Shown piece after piece: positions 15,679 through 23,652 of a DNA stretch of 33,013 nt. How positions within the stretch are numbered: position 1 is the stretch's first letter; every line of letters begins with the position of its first letter. The position numbers and the translations under genes were made by a program. The stretch is taken from the NCBI GenBank assembly GCA_017449675.1, contig JAFTFG010000009.1, forward strand, positions 1 to 33,013. The letters run 5' to 3'. This DNA is from Prevotella sp. GTDB taxonomy: Bacteria > Bacteroidota > Bacteroidia > Bacteroidales > Bacteroidaceae. The notes below the pieces were generated by a model. That model worked only from the letters and a program-made list of their open reading frames with translations. It was not told where the DNA came from and searched no databases.

Positions 15679-16566
15679 ATGGACAAGAAAATCGTCACTA
15701 TTCTCTCCGTTGTCATCGGTGTCTTGGTCATCGGAATGGGTATCATGGCCTATTATCTGAACCAACAGGCACAGACGAATCGGGACATGGAGGAGTTGGC
15801 CACACTCGACAAACAGGAGATGGAAGGTGAATACCGCCAGTTTGCCGACCAGTATAGCGAGATGAAGACCCGTATCAACAACGACTCCATCATCGCCCAA
15901 TTGACCCGTGAACAGGAACGTACCGAGCAGTTGTTGCAGGAACTGAAGCACACGAAGGCTACGGATGCGGCGGAGATTACGCGTCTGAAGAAGGAACTCG
16001 CTTCTATCCGGGCCGTCCTTCGCAGTTATGTGTTGGAAATCGACTCGCTCAACCGTCTGAATCAGGCCTTGCAGGATGAGAATACACGGGTACGCAGTGA
16101 ACTGGAGGAGAGTAACCAGCAGAATCAGGCTTTGACCTCTGATAATGCGACACTCTCAGAGAAAGTAGCCATCGCGGCTCAGTTGAATGCGGTCAATATC
16201 GATATCATGATGATGTCGAAAAACAAGGAGCGTGTGAAGCATCCTCATAAGATAGGTGGCTCCTCCAACGATATGAAGGTACGTTTTGTACTTTCCCGTA
16301 ATGTGACAGCCTCCAACGGTATGCGTACCATCTATGTACGTGTCCTCACCCCGACGGGTAATGTCCTGAATACCGCAGGGCGGTGTTCCTTTGAGGACAA
16401 GGAGGTGGCCTATACGGTGATGAAGACCATTGAGTATACGGGTGAGGAGACCCCGATGGATCTCTATATCTCCAAGAAAGAAACATTGATACCGGGAACC
16501 TATCGAGTCCAGGTGATAGCCGACGGACATGAGATCGGTTCTCGCTCGATAGAACTTGAAAAATAG
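15679..16566 (+). CDS. Membrane-anchored coiled-coil protein of unknown function
   Basis: The 295-residue protein starts at the ATG of 'MDKKIVTILSVVIGVLVIG'; a longer frame opens with TTG inside the promoter and is rejected. Residues about 5-25 form a signal anchor. About 30-175 is a long predicted coiled coil rich in Glu, Gln and Arg ('QLTREQERTEQLLQELKHTKATDAAEITRLKKEL', 'LNRLNQALQDENTRVRSELEESNQQNQALTSDN'). About 180-295 is a beta-rich domain with 'MKVRFVLSRNVTASNGMRTIYVRVLTPTGNVL'. The bulk should be in the periplasm. It lies 3 bp before tolC, so it is part of the efflux operon and might act as a periplasmic spacer or accessory protein. I do not recognise a named family. Confidence 0.8.
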   Translation: MDKKIVTILSVVIGVLVIGMGIMAYYLNQQAQTNRDMEELATLDKQEMEGEYRQFADQYSEMKTRINNDSIIAQLTREQERTEQLLQELKHTKATDAAEITRLKKELASIRAVLRSYVLEIDSLNRLNQALQDENTRVRSELEESNQQNQALTSDNATLSEKVAIAAQLNAVNIDIMMMSKNKERVKHPHKIGGSSNDMKVRFVLSRNVTASNGMRTIYVRVLTPTGNVLNTAGRCSFEDKEVAYTVMKTIEYTGEETPMDLYISKKETLIPGTYRVQVIADGHEIGSRSIELEK

Positions 16567-16569
16567 GCA

Positions 16570-18099
16570 ATGAACAAGAAATTAGTGATTTTTCTGATGG
16601 CATGGGCGACCCTACCTGTTGGTGCGCAAGAACTCCAGGTAGGCGACGATACGTCGGGGATGAGACTGACACTCGACAGTTGTCGCGCCATGGCTTTGCG
16701 CAACAACAAACAGTTGAGTATCTCCCGTGTCAAACAGGATGTAGCCGCCAACATGCGCAAGTCGGCAAGAACGAAGTACCTGCCGCATGTCAGTGCACTG
16801 GGCGGTTATGAGTGGACCAGCAAAGAGTTGTCGCTGCTCAATAACGACCAGAAGTCCTTCCTGTCGAACCTAGGGACTAATACGACAACAGCCATCGGTA
16901 GTGGTATCGGTGAGGTGATGGGAAAGATTCCCCAGAATGTGTGGCAGGCCCTGGGACAGATAGGGGTTACTCCGGAACTGCTCCAGCAGCGGTTATCAGA
17001 GAGACTGGAGTCTGCTGGTCAACTGCTGAATACGGGTGGACAGCGTGTTGTCGATGCCTTCCGTACTGATACGCGTAATATCTTTGCGGGGGCTATCATG
17101 GTGACACAACCTGTCTTCATGGGTGGTGCCATCGTTGCCATGAATAAGATGGCGGATATCGGAGAACAGTTGGCTGCCAACTCTACGGAGACCAAACGTC
17201 AGCAGACACTCTATCAGATTGATCAGGCATACTGGCAGGTGGTGTCGCTGAAACATAAACAGCAACTGGCACAGGGCTATCTTGACCTGGTGAAGAAGTT
17301 AGACCATGACGTGCAGAAGATGATTGAAGAAGGTGTGGCCACCCGTTCCGAAGGACTGAGCGTCAGTGTGAAGGTGAATGAGGCGGAGATGACATTGACG
17401 CAGGTGAATGACGGACTGGTACTCTCGAAGATGCTGCTCTGTCAACTCTGTGGCCTGCCGATGAACGAACAGATCCTGCTGGCTGATGAGGACAAGGAAG
17501 ACCTGTCTGCTCCCGTACTGGCTCCGAAGGTGGATGCCGCACAGGCTGTCGACAACCGTCCGGAGGTCAGACAGTTGCAGAATATGGTGGATATGAGTCG
17601 TCAGTTGACTCGGGTGCTCAAGGCTGCCAATCTGCCGCAGGTGGCTCTTACTGGCGGGTATGCGATTTCTAATCCGAATGTGTTCAACGGGTTTGAGCGT
17701 AAGTTCGCTGGTGTTTGGAATATCGGCGTACTGGTACGCATCCCTGTATGGAACTGGGGTGATGTGGCTTATAAGGTACGTGCCTCGAAAGGGGCCACGA
17801 CCATTGCCAACCTAGAACTGGATGAGGCTCGTGAGAAGATAGAACTGCAGGTCAACCAGAGTCTCTTCCATGTCGATGAGGCCAATAAGAAGTTGGAGAT
17901 GGCGAAGGCCAGTACCCGTAAGGCTGATGAGAACTTGCGTACGGCTAACCTCGGATTCCGTGAGGGAGTGATTTCCTCCACTACCGTGATGGAGGCGCAG
18001 ACCGCCTGGCTACAGGCTCAGTCGCAGAAGATTGATGCGGAGATAGATGTCAAACTCAGTCAAGTGAACTTGCAGAAAGCACTTGGTACCTTGCAATAA
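16570..18099 (+). CDS. TolC-family outer-membrane efflux protein
   Basis: The 509-residue protein has a signal peptide ('MNKKLVIFLMAWATLPVGAQ', cleavage after about residue 20) and two OEP halves with long helices. It opens with 'MRLTLDSCRAMALRNNKQLSISRVKQDVAANMRKSARTKYLPHVSALGGYEW', and the second half contains 'RPEVRQLQNMVDMSRQLTRVLKAANLPQVALTGGYAISNP' and 'GVISSTTVMEAQTAWLQAQSQKIDAEIDVKLSQVNLQKALG'. This is the outer-membrane channel of a tripartite exporter. A segment of about 80 residues near 85-165, with 'TTTAIGSGIGEVMG', is longer than in TolC and could be an insertion. The channel is followed by its likely partners HlyD and two permeases. Confidence 0.9.
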   Translation: MNKKLVIFLMAWATLPVGAQELQVGDDTSGMRLTLDSCRAMALRNNKQLSISRVKQDVAANMRKSARTKYLPHVSALGGYEWTSKELSLLNNDQKSFLSNLGTNTTTAIGSGIGEVMGKIPQNVWQALGQIGVTPELLQQRLSERLESAGQLLNTGGQRVVDAFRTDTRNIFAGAIMVTQPVFMGGAIVAMNKMADIGEQLAANSTETKRQQTLYQIDQAYWQVVSLKHKQQLAQGYLDLVKKLDHDVQKMIEEGVATRSEGLSVSVKVNEAEMTLTQVNDGLVLSKMLLCQLCGLPMNEQILLADEDKEDLSAPVLAPKVDAAQAVDNRPEVRQLQNMVDMSRQLTRVLKAANLPQVALTGGYAISNPNVFNGFERKFAGVWNIGVLVRIPVWNWGDVAYKVRASKGATTIANLELDEAREKIELQVNQSLFHVDEANKKLEMAKASTRKADENLRTANLGFREGVISSTTVMEAQTAWLQAQSQKIDAEIDVKLSQVNLQKALGTLQ

Positions 18100-18104
18100 C
18101 CCCC

Positions 18105-18150
18105 CTATCGTATATCGTTATATCGTCATATCGCAATATCGCAATATCGC
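18105..18150. repeat. Octamer tandem repeat in the tolC-hlyD spacer
   Basis: Five full 8-bp units (TATATCGT twice, CATATCGC, AATATCGC twice) plus a partial first unit lie within the 69-bp spacer between the two genes. The ATATCG core recalls the repeats at 4009-4048 and 13632-13663. Confidence 0.7.
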
Positions 18151-18168
18151 AAAAATAACTAAAATAGT

Positions 18169-19152
18169 ATGTCAGCAAAAACACAACATAATAACATCCT
18201 GCTTGCGATTCTGGGATTCGCGGCAGCAGTAGCCATCGTAGCCTTGATAGGATTCTTTGCCTTGGGACGTGATCCCGAGTTGATCCAAGGTCAGGTGGAA
18301 GTGAGTGAGTATCGTGTGTCTAGTAAGGTCCCCGGCCGTATTCTGGAGATCCGTGTCAAGGAAGGTGACTACGTGAAGGTAGGGGATACCTTGGCTATCC
18401 TTGATGCTCCTGAGGTGCGGGCCAAGATGGAACAGGCGCAGAGTGCCGAGAATGCGGCAGCCGCTCAGGAAGAGATGGCCCGTAATGGTGCTCGCCAGGA
18501 ACAGATACAGGGTGCCTACCAGTTGATGCAGCAGGCCAAGGCGGGTCTGGAGATCGCCGAGAAGTCGTATAAGCGTGTGCAGCGTCTGTTCGACGAGGGC
18601 GTGATGAGTGCACAGAAACGGGATGAGGCTTATGCCAACTTTAAAGCGATGGAGGCCCAGGCAAAGGCTGCCGAGAGCCAGTATCAGATGGCCCGTAATG
18701 GTGCCCGCCGTGAGGAGAAGATGGCCGCTGCCGCTATGGTCGGTCGGGCTAAGGGTGCTGTTCAGGAGGTCAACTCCTATATCAACGAGACCGTGCAGAT
18801 CGCCCAGATGGAGGGTGAGGTCAGCGATGTCTTCCCGAAGGTCGGTGAACTGGTGGGTACGGGTTCTCCGATTATGAATATCTCCGTGATGAAGGATATG
18901 TGGGGAACTTTTAATGTGCGTGAGGACCAACTCAACGGACTTGCCGTCGGTAAGACCTTTGAGGCTTTTGTACCGGCTTTCAATAAGACGATTCAGATGA
19001 AGGTCTACTATTTGAAGGACCAGGGTTCGTATGCGGTATGGAAGGCTACGAAGGCTAACGGCCAGTATGACTTGAAAACCTTCGAGGTGAAAGCCCGTCC
19101 GGTAGAGAAGATGGAGGGCTTGCGTCCGGGGATGTCGCTGATAATAAGATAA
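18169..19152 (+). CDS. HlyD-family periplasmic adaptor
   Basis: The 327-residue protein has an N-terminal membrane helix (about 10-32) and the membrane-fusion layout. A lipoyl-like half comes first ('VEVSEYRVSSKVPGRILEIRVKEGDYVKVGDTLAILDAPEV', about 42-82). An alanine- and glutamate-rich helical hairpin follows (about 83-210) with the repeated element 'ARNGAR(Q/R)E' at both ends. The second half of the lipoyl domain and a beta-barrel ('GEVSDVFPKVGELVGTGSPIMNIS', 'MWGTFNVREDQLNGLAVGKTFEAFV') complete it. It should bridge the inner-membrane permeases and the TolC-like channel. No Shine-Dalgarno site is seen; an octamer repeat occupies the spacer. Confidence 0.9.
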   Translation: MSAKTQHNNILLAILGFAAAVAIVALIGFFALGRDPELIQGQVEVSEYRVSSKVPGRILEIRVKEGDYVKVGDTLAILDAPEVRAKMEQAQSAENAAAAQEEMARNGARQEQIQGAYQLMQQAKAGLEIAEKSYKRVQRLFDEGVMSAQKRDEAYANFKAMEAQAKAAESQYQMARNGARREEKMAAAAMVGRAKGAVQEVNSYINETVQIAQMEGEVSDVFPKVGELVGTGSPIMNISVMKDMWGTFNVREDQLNGLAVGKTFEAFVPAFNKTIQMKVYYLKDQGSYAVWKATKANGQYDLKTFEVKARPVEKMEGLRPGMSLIIR

Positions 19153-19162
19153 TAGATAAGGG

Positions 19163-20332
19163 ATGAGGTATCTCAGGCAGATATATGAGATCATGCTGCG
19201 GGAGTTGTCGATTCTGCGTCAGAATCACATCTACCTGTTCTGTATGGTATTGTTTCCTCTACTGATGATCTTCTTTTTCACCTCACTGATGGATGAGGGC
19301 CTGCCTACCAATATGCCGGTGGGTGTTGTGGATCTGGATAATACCTCTACCTCCCGGTCACTGGCCCGTCGACTGGATGGCTTCCAGATGTCGAAGGTGG
19401 TGGCTCATTATCCCAGTGTCACGGAGGCCCGGCGGGCTATCCAACGTAATGAGATATATGGTTTCCTCTATATCCCCAAAGGGACGACAGAGAAATTGCT
19501 GTCCAGTCGTCAACCTAAGATATCCTATTATTATTCGTATACGACACTGGCCGCCGGTGCGCTGTTGATGAAGGACTTCAAGACGATCTCCACTCTCGGC
19601 TCTGCTGCTGTAGGACAGGCGACGATGCGGGCCAGGGGATATACTGATCGGCAGATACAGGCCGCCCTGTTGCCTATTAAGGTCGACCTGCACCAGATTG
19701 CTAATCCATGGACAAACTATAACATCTATATCTCGACCATGATCGTGCCGGGAATGATCATGCTCTTTATCTTCTTGATATCCGCATACTCGTTGGGTAC
19801 GGAACTCAAGTTCGTCACAGCAAAGAAATGGATGGAGATGGCAGATGGCAACATCCTGGTGGCTCTGTTAGGCAAGTATCTGCCCCAGACGATGATCTGG
19901 CTGGCTATCGTCTTCGGCTATGAATATTATGTGTTCTATCATCTGCAGTTCCCCCATTTGGGGAGTCCCTGGCTGTTGGTCCTCTTAGGACTGATGCAGG
20001 TGCTGGCAGCACAGGGCTTTGGTATCTTTGCCTTCGGACTGATGCCCTCCCTGCGTCTGTCGATGAGTGTCTGCTCACTATGGGCGGTACTCAGTTTCTC
20101 TATGGCAGGTTCTGCCTTCCCTGTGATGGGTATGGATGCTCCGTTACAGTCATTGTCATGGCTGTTCCCGTTGCGTCATTACTATATGATCTACCAGATA
20201 TGTATCTTCAACGGTTATCCGCTGATAGAGGCGTGGTTCCACTTTGCGGCTTTGGCGGCCTTCATGCTGCTGCCTTGGCTTGTTGTCAAGAAGATTAAGA
20301 ATGCGATGCTGACCTATGTCTATATTCCGTAA
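19163..20332 (+). CDS. ABC-2 type permease, first copy
   Basis: The 389-residue protein has one N-terminal membrane helix (about 22-43), a large exported domain (about 44-180, 'MPVGVVDLDNTSTSRSLARRLDGFQMSKVVAHYPSVTEARRAIQRNEIYGFLYIPKG') and a C-terminal group of about five helices. This is the YhgE/YbhR-like ABC-2 permease layout. It starts 10 bp after hlyD and overlaps the second permease by 17 bp. No ATP-binding subunit is encoded in the operon, as is common for this gene set in Bacteroidetes; the energy source is unknown from sequence. The substrate is unknown. Confidence 0.88.
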   Translation: MRYLRQIYEIMLRELSILRQNHIYLFCMVLFPLLMIFFFTSLMDEGLPTNMPVGVVDLDNTSTSRSLARRLDGFQMSKVVAHYPSVTEARRAIQRNEIYGFLYIPKGTTEKLLSSRQPKISYYYSYTTLAAGALLMKDFKTISTLGSAAVGQATMRARGYTDRQIQAALLPIKVDLHQIANPWTNYNIYISTMIVPGMIMLFIFLISAYSLGTELKFVTAKKWMEMADGNILVALLGKYLPQTMIWLAIVFGYEYYVFYHLQFPHLGSPWLLVLLGLMQVLAAQGFGIFAFGLMPSLRLSMSVCSLWAVLSFSMAGSAFPVMGMDAPLQSLSWLFPLRHYYMIYQICIFNGYPLIEAWFHFAALAAFMLLPWLVVKKIKNAMLTYVYIP

Positions 20333-21563
20333 CCTATACGAGAAACTGTTGGATGCCTGTTATATCTGGCATAAGGAGATGGAACAGGTGGTCAAGGATG
20401 AGGGAGTACTGATCTTCTTCATCATCGTTCCATTGGTCTATCCGCTACTCTATTCCTGGATATATAATAATGAGACAGTCCATGAGGTGCCTGTCTGTGT
20501 CGTCGACCAGTCGCATAGTCAGTTGTCACGACGGTTTATCAGGATGTGTGATGCCACTGCTGATGTCCGTGTGAAATATTATGCACAGGACTTGGATGAG
20601 GCGAAGTCTCTGGTGAGTCGTCAACTGGTCAAGGGTATCTATCTCATCCCCAGTTCCTTCGAGGCGGATGTCTATGGCATGAGACAAGGGACTGTCAGTG
20701 TGTATTGTGACATGAGTCTGATGCTGACCTATAAGGCTGTGTTCCAGACGGCCCAGTTGGTGACGATGCAGATGGGAACGGACTTGCAGAAGAAGGTGGG
20801 CGGTTATTATACCCACCGTGAGGAAGTCATTGCCGCACGTCCTCTGGATTATGCGGATGTACCAATCTTCAGTCCGGCCGGTGGCTATGGCTCTTTTATC
20901 CTGCCTGGTGTGTTGATGCTGATTCTGCAACAGACCTTGGTGCTGGGTATCGGTCTGTCGGCAGGTACGGCACGTGACGAGCATCCTTATCGCAACCTGA
21001 TACCGTTGGGTGATATCCGCTATAACGCCACTTTCCCTATCGTACTGGGAAAGTTCATGTGCTATCTTATGATTTATATGGTGATGGGGGCTTGGCTGGT
21101 AGCCGGTGTACCTCATCTGTTCCATTTCCCGCAACTGGCCACGTGGCAGTCGTTGGTGGTACTGATGCTACCATATACCATCGCTTGTATCTTCTTTGGC
21201 ATGATGGTATCGTGTACCGTGAAGTATCGTGAGAATGTGATGCTGCTGGTGGTCTTCGTCTCTGTACCGCTACTCTTCCTGACGGGTATCTCATGGCCCC
21301 AGTCGAATATACCGGGCTACTGGCAGGGAGTGTCATGGCTGTTCCCCTCTACCTTCGGGGCCCGTGCCTTTGTCCGTCTGAACTCGATGGGGGCCGATAT
21401 CAGTGACGTGATGCCGGAGTTACGCATCCTGTGGATACAGGCCGTCTGCTATTTTGTACTGACGATGTGTGTCTACCGCTTCCAGTTCTATCAGGCTCGT
21501 GTCTATGCTATGGAGCGTCTCAGGTACTTGAAGCACAAGCGGGAGGCAAAGATGGAGGGATAG
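20316..21563 (+). CDS. ABC-2 type permease, second copy
   Basis: The 415-residue protein repeats the layout of the preceding permease: an N-terminal helix (about 30-50, 'GVLIFFIIVPLVYPLLYSWIY'), an exported domain (about 55-190, 'VPVCVVDQSHSQLSRRFIRMCDATADVRV') and about five C-terminal helices ('GSFILPGVLMLILQQTLVLGIGLSAG', 'ENVMLLVVFVSVPLLFLTGISWPQSNIPGYWQGVSWLFPSTFGARAFVRLNSMG'). The two proteins probably form a heterodimer. It is the last gene of the efflux operon and converges on the fic gene with a 12-bp gap; no strong terminator hairpin is visible there. Confidence 0.88.
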   Translation: MSIFRNLYEKLLDACYIWHKEMEQVVKDEGVLIFFIIVPLVYPLLYSWIYNNETVHEVPVCVVDQSHSQLSRRFIRMCDATADVRVKYYAQDLDEAKSLVSRQLVKGIYLIPSSFEADVYGMRQGTVSVYCDMSLMLTYKAVFQTAQLVTMQMGTDLQKKVGGYYTHREEVIAARPLDYADVPIFSPAGGYGSFILPGVLMLILQQTLVLGIGLSAGTARDEHPYRNLIPLGDIRYNATFPIVLGKFMCYLMIYMVMGAWLVAGVPHLFHFPQLATWQSLVVLMLPYTIACIFFGMMVSCTVKYRENVMLLVVFVSVPLLFLTGISWPQSNIPGYWQGVSWLFPSTFGARAFVRLNSMGADISDVMPELRILWIQAVCYFVLTMCVYRFQFYQARVYAMERLRYLKHKREAKMEG

Positions 21564-21575
21564 TCGTGCTTATAA

Positions 21576-22355
21576 CTAAAAGAATACTAAGGGTAGGGAG
21601 TTCCTACGTTTTTGATTCAATTCACCTTTCATGTGATTGATGGCAGTCATAAAGAAGAAAGCGACCAAGTGCTCATCGGTGCCTTCTTCACGAATCTGCT
21701 TCAAAGCGGCGATATAAGCAGCACGATCTTTCAGTTCGATAATGAGCAAGGGATAACCCTCACGAAGAAGAATGAAGTTGGAGAGCAGTCGCCCTGTCCG
21801 TCCATTACCATCACGGAATGGGTGAAGATATTCATAATAGCCATGCCATTTGGCTGCAACCACCATAGGATGCTGTCCGTCGGCAAGAGCACGTTGCGTA
21901 GAGGCCATTAAGGCGGGTACTCGTGCTATCAACGACTCATGGTCGCCAAAAATGGTATCACCAGCAGCCATGTCTTCTGTGGTATATTCTCCTGCGGCAG
22001 CCCCTGGGACTCGATAGCCCAAAGTATGTTCCGTAACCAAGCGGTTTATCTCTTTCAATAAAGTCTCATCGAAAGGACTATTTAGATGACTCACCATATA
22101 GTCAAAGGCCCTAAAATGATCTGCCATCTCCGTACACTCTAACAGCGAGCGTCCTATAGGTATCATTGCCATTCCTTGCTCGCGGAGAATTCGAGTGTCA
22201 TCGACAGTAAACGTATTGCCTTCAATAGCGCAGGAATGAGCCGAGAACAGAATCTCGTTGTATTCCATCCACTGCTGCACCCCCATCCTATCAGCAATCT
22301 CTTGCTGATAGTCCTGTCGGATACGTTCGTACTCCTCTATCTCTTTTTCGAACAT
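21576..22355 (-). CDS. Fic-family protein, class II, with N-terminal inhibitory motif
   Basis: The 259-residue protein starts at 'MFEKEIEEYERIRQDYQQEIADRMG'. The longer frame to 22442 runs through the promoter. The Fic active site 'HPFRDGNGRTGRLL' is complete (HPFxxGNGRxxR). An N-terminal '(S/T)xxxE(G/N)' inhibitory motif is present as 'SCAIEGN', placing it in class II, where the glutamate blocks ATP binding until relieved. The flap region 'GEYTTEDMAAGDTIFGDHESL' precedes the active site. Fic enzymes usually attach AMP to hydroxyl groups of target proteins, in trans or to themselves. No antitoxin gene or DNA-binding domain is seen beside it, so it is a single-gene, self-inhibited type. The target is unknown. 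Confidence 0.92.
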   Translation of the reverse strand: MFEKEIEEYERIRQDYQQEIADRMGVQQWMEYNEILFSAHSCAIEGNTFTVDDTRILREQGMAMIPIGRSLLECTEMADHFRAFDYMVSHLNSPFDETLLKEINRLVTEHTLGYRVPGAAAGEYTTEDMAAGDTIFGDHESLIARVPALMASTQRALADGQHPMVVAAKWHGYYEYLHPFRDGNGRTGRLLSNFILLREGYPLLIIELKDRAAYIAALKQIREEGTDEHLVAFFFMTAINHMKGELNQKRRNSLPLVFF

Positions 22356-22360
22356 CGCTG

Positions 22361-22392
22361 CAAAGGTAGTGTAAATCGAGTGAAATACCAAA
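22361..22392 (-). promoter_or_regulatory. fic promoter (TTTG-N20-TACCTTTG)
   Basis: On the minus strand TTTG (22392-22389) and TACCTTTG (22368-22361) are 20 bp apart. Only 5 bp lie between the -7 box and the ATG at 22355, so the mRNA should be leaderless or nearly so. Confidence 0.8.
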
Positions 22393-22540
22393 TTTCTTCG
22401 CTCATTTTTCATATCAAAGAAAATTGGATGAACTCCTTTCAAGGTCGCAATTTACGGCCATAAACAAACGTCGTCCCATCGGATTTGTACAGCCAAAAAG
22501 GAGGATTAGGAATCATCACCCCTTCCTTGTCACGGCCCGT

Positions 22541-22655
22541 ACCTCCTGCCCTCGAAGGCGGCACCTCCTGCCCTCGAAGGCGGCACCTCCTGCCCTCGAA
22601 GGCGGCACCTCCTGCCCTCGGATGCGGCACCTCCTGCCCCCGGAGGCGGCACCTC
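22541..22655. repeat. 22-bp tandem repeat, five units plus a partial
   Basis: Units start at 22541, 22563, 22585, 22607 and 22629, with a partial at 22651. Each begins ACCTCCTGCCCTCGAAGGC and ends GGC; the first three are identical over at least their first 19 bases, and the fourth and fifth differ by a few substitutions. The unit contains CCTCGAAGG, nearly palindromic. Since 22 is not a multiple of three, a frame through it would cycle through all three readings, so it is unlikely to be coding. Confidence 0.85.
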
Positions 22656-22702
22656 TATCGTTTTTCGAGACCTTTTGCCCCCATTTTTGCTCCTATCTTA
22701 CT

Positions 22703-22767
22703 CATCTGCCACCCATCTGCAACACGTAAACACCTGATTTTCAAGAAGTGTTGCAGAATGGCAGATG
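22703..22767. repeat. Imperfect inverted repeat with 22-nt spacer
   Basis: Left arm 22703-22725 and right arm 22748-22767 pair over about 19 positions with a 3-nt bulge. The inner ten pairs (TCTGCAACAC with GTGTTGCAGA) are perfect. No T-run follows on either strand. It lies in the gene-free stretch 22393-22894, whose other contents are the 22-bp tandem repeat and a small hairpin at 22858-22881 (AATGTAAA, 8-bp loop, TTTACATT) just after the last gene of the caspase operon. I see no gene in this stretch. Confidence 0.6.
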
Positions 22768-22894
22768 TTGCAGAGGATAAACATTTTTGGTAGGGATTCA
22801 ATGGTTCATGATGATATTCACCATCATGACGATGTCCGTCACATCTCTGTGCCATCAAATGTAAAGGATGGCATTTACATTGCCCCGATATAGG

Positions 22895-23644
22895 TTAGTT
22901 GAGGAGTATCACTTTTGCTGTCTGATTATCCATACCGGGCATTGACATACCGACTGATGCGTTAATATAGGTAGGATCGCAGACTACATACATAGCCCAA
23001 CGGGTCATGAAATTATCCCATATCGATGATGAAGGATACTCATCATAAAACGCTATAAGATTCTTGTTGACACACGAAGTAATATCCATATCAGGGTATC
23101 TGTCTGACTTCAAGCGTCTCTCGTCTGAGGCAACAAAATCAAACAACTGTACGCTACAATCGCTCAGAGAAAAGCGCTGTTCTTTATTGAAGCGCACTTT
23201 CATCTTTGTGCCATATACTGAAAAAAGAACCGTCTCTTTCTTGGTCGTCAACTGCTCCTCTATAGGAGCCACAGGAACTGGTTGAGGCTTTGGGGCTGGC
23301 AGTGTTATGACATCCTTTTCTATGCTCAGAAGATTATCCTTTACCGGTTTCCGCTTCTCATCATTATTTATTACGATGGGAGGGATACCCTTCTCTTCTG
23401 GCATGGGAACAGCCGGTTGGGCATCAAATAACTGCCATGACTGCTTTACATATTCCGCATACTCCCGATTGGCATGATCTCGGAAATTCCGATAATCGTT
23501 TTCTGCCTGTAACTTAAACTTCTCATAGGCGGCATGTATGGAGTCTGCCGCCTTTTGATGAAAGATATCTCTATTCTGTGCACATAGTCTTTCATCCACA
23601 AAGAACAACGAGAGGAAAAGAATAACAACAATCTGAAGCCGCAT
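22895..23644 (-). CDS. Exported protein of a transglutaminase-like family, apparently missing its catalytic core
   Basis: The 249-residue protein begins 'MRLQIVVILFLSLFF...LCAQ', a signal peptide; the ATG at 23677 overlaps the caspase gene and adds a charged lead. A helical stretch (about 24-75, 'FRDHANREYAEYVKQSWQLF') and a proline-rich linker follow. Then come short pieces of domains I recognise from much longer Bacteroidales proteins (about 500 residues): 'VLFSVYGTKMKVRFNKEQRFSLSDC', 'NKNLIAFYDEYPSSSIWDNFMTRWAMY' and 'VCDPTYINASVGMSMPGMDNQTAKVILL'. In those proteins the segments between these pieces carry the transglutaminase-like Cys and His. Here two joins (near residues 163 and 219) skip them while keeping the frame. 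The product may be inactive or a reduced binding form. It is the last gene of the caspase operon, 8 bp after the caspase stop. Confidence 0.72.
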   Translation of the reverse strand: MRLQIVVILFLSLFFVDERLCAQNRDIFHQKAADSIHAAYEKFKLQAENDYRNFRDHANREYAEYVKQSWQLFDAQPAVPMPEEKGIPPIVINNDEKRKPVKDNLLSIEKDVITLPAPKPQPVPVAPIEEQLTTKKETVLFSVYGTKMKVRFNKEQRFSLSDCSVQLFDFVASDERRLKSDRYPDMDITSCVNKNLIAFYDEYPSSSIWDNFMTRWAMYVVCDPTYINASVGMSMPGMDNQTAKVILLN

Positions 23645-23652
23645 AACAGTCT

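Noticed and set aside
18172-19194. 340-codon frame opposite hlyD
   Set aside because: It is the antisense shadow of a well-supported HlyD gene and has no recognisable domain.
22356-22442. Longer fic start
   Set aside because: It crosses a consensus promoter 5 bp before the chosen ATG.
22541-22655. CRISPR array
   Set aside because: Units follow each other directly with no spacers, and there are no cas genes.
22424-22793. Frames of 63-102 codons on both strands through the 22-bp repeat
   Set aside because: They consist largely of the tandem repeat read in rotating frames and show no protein features.
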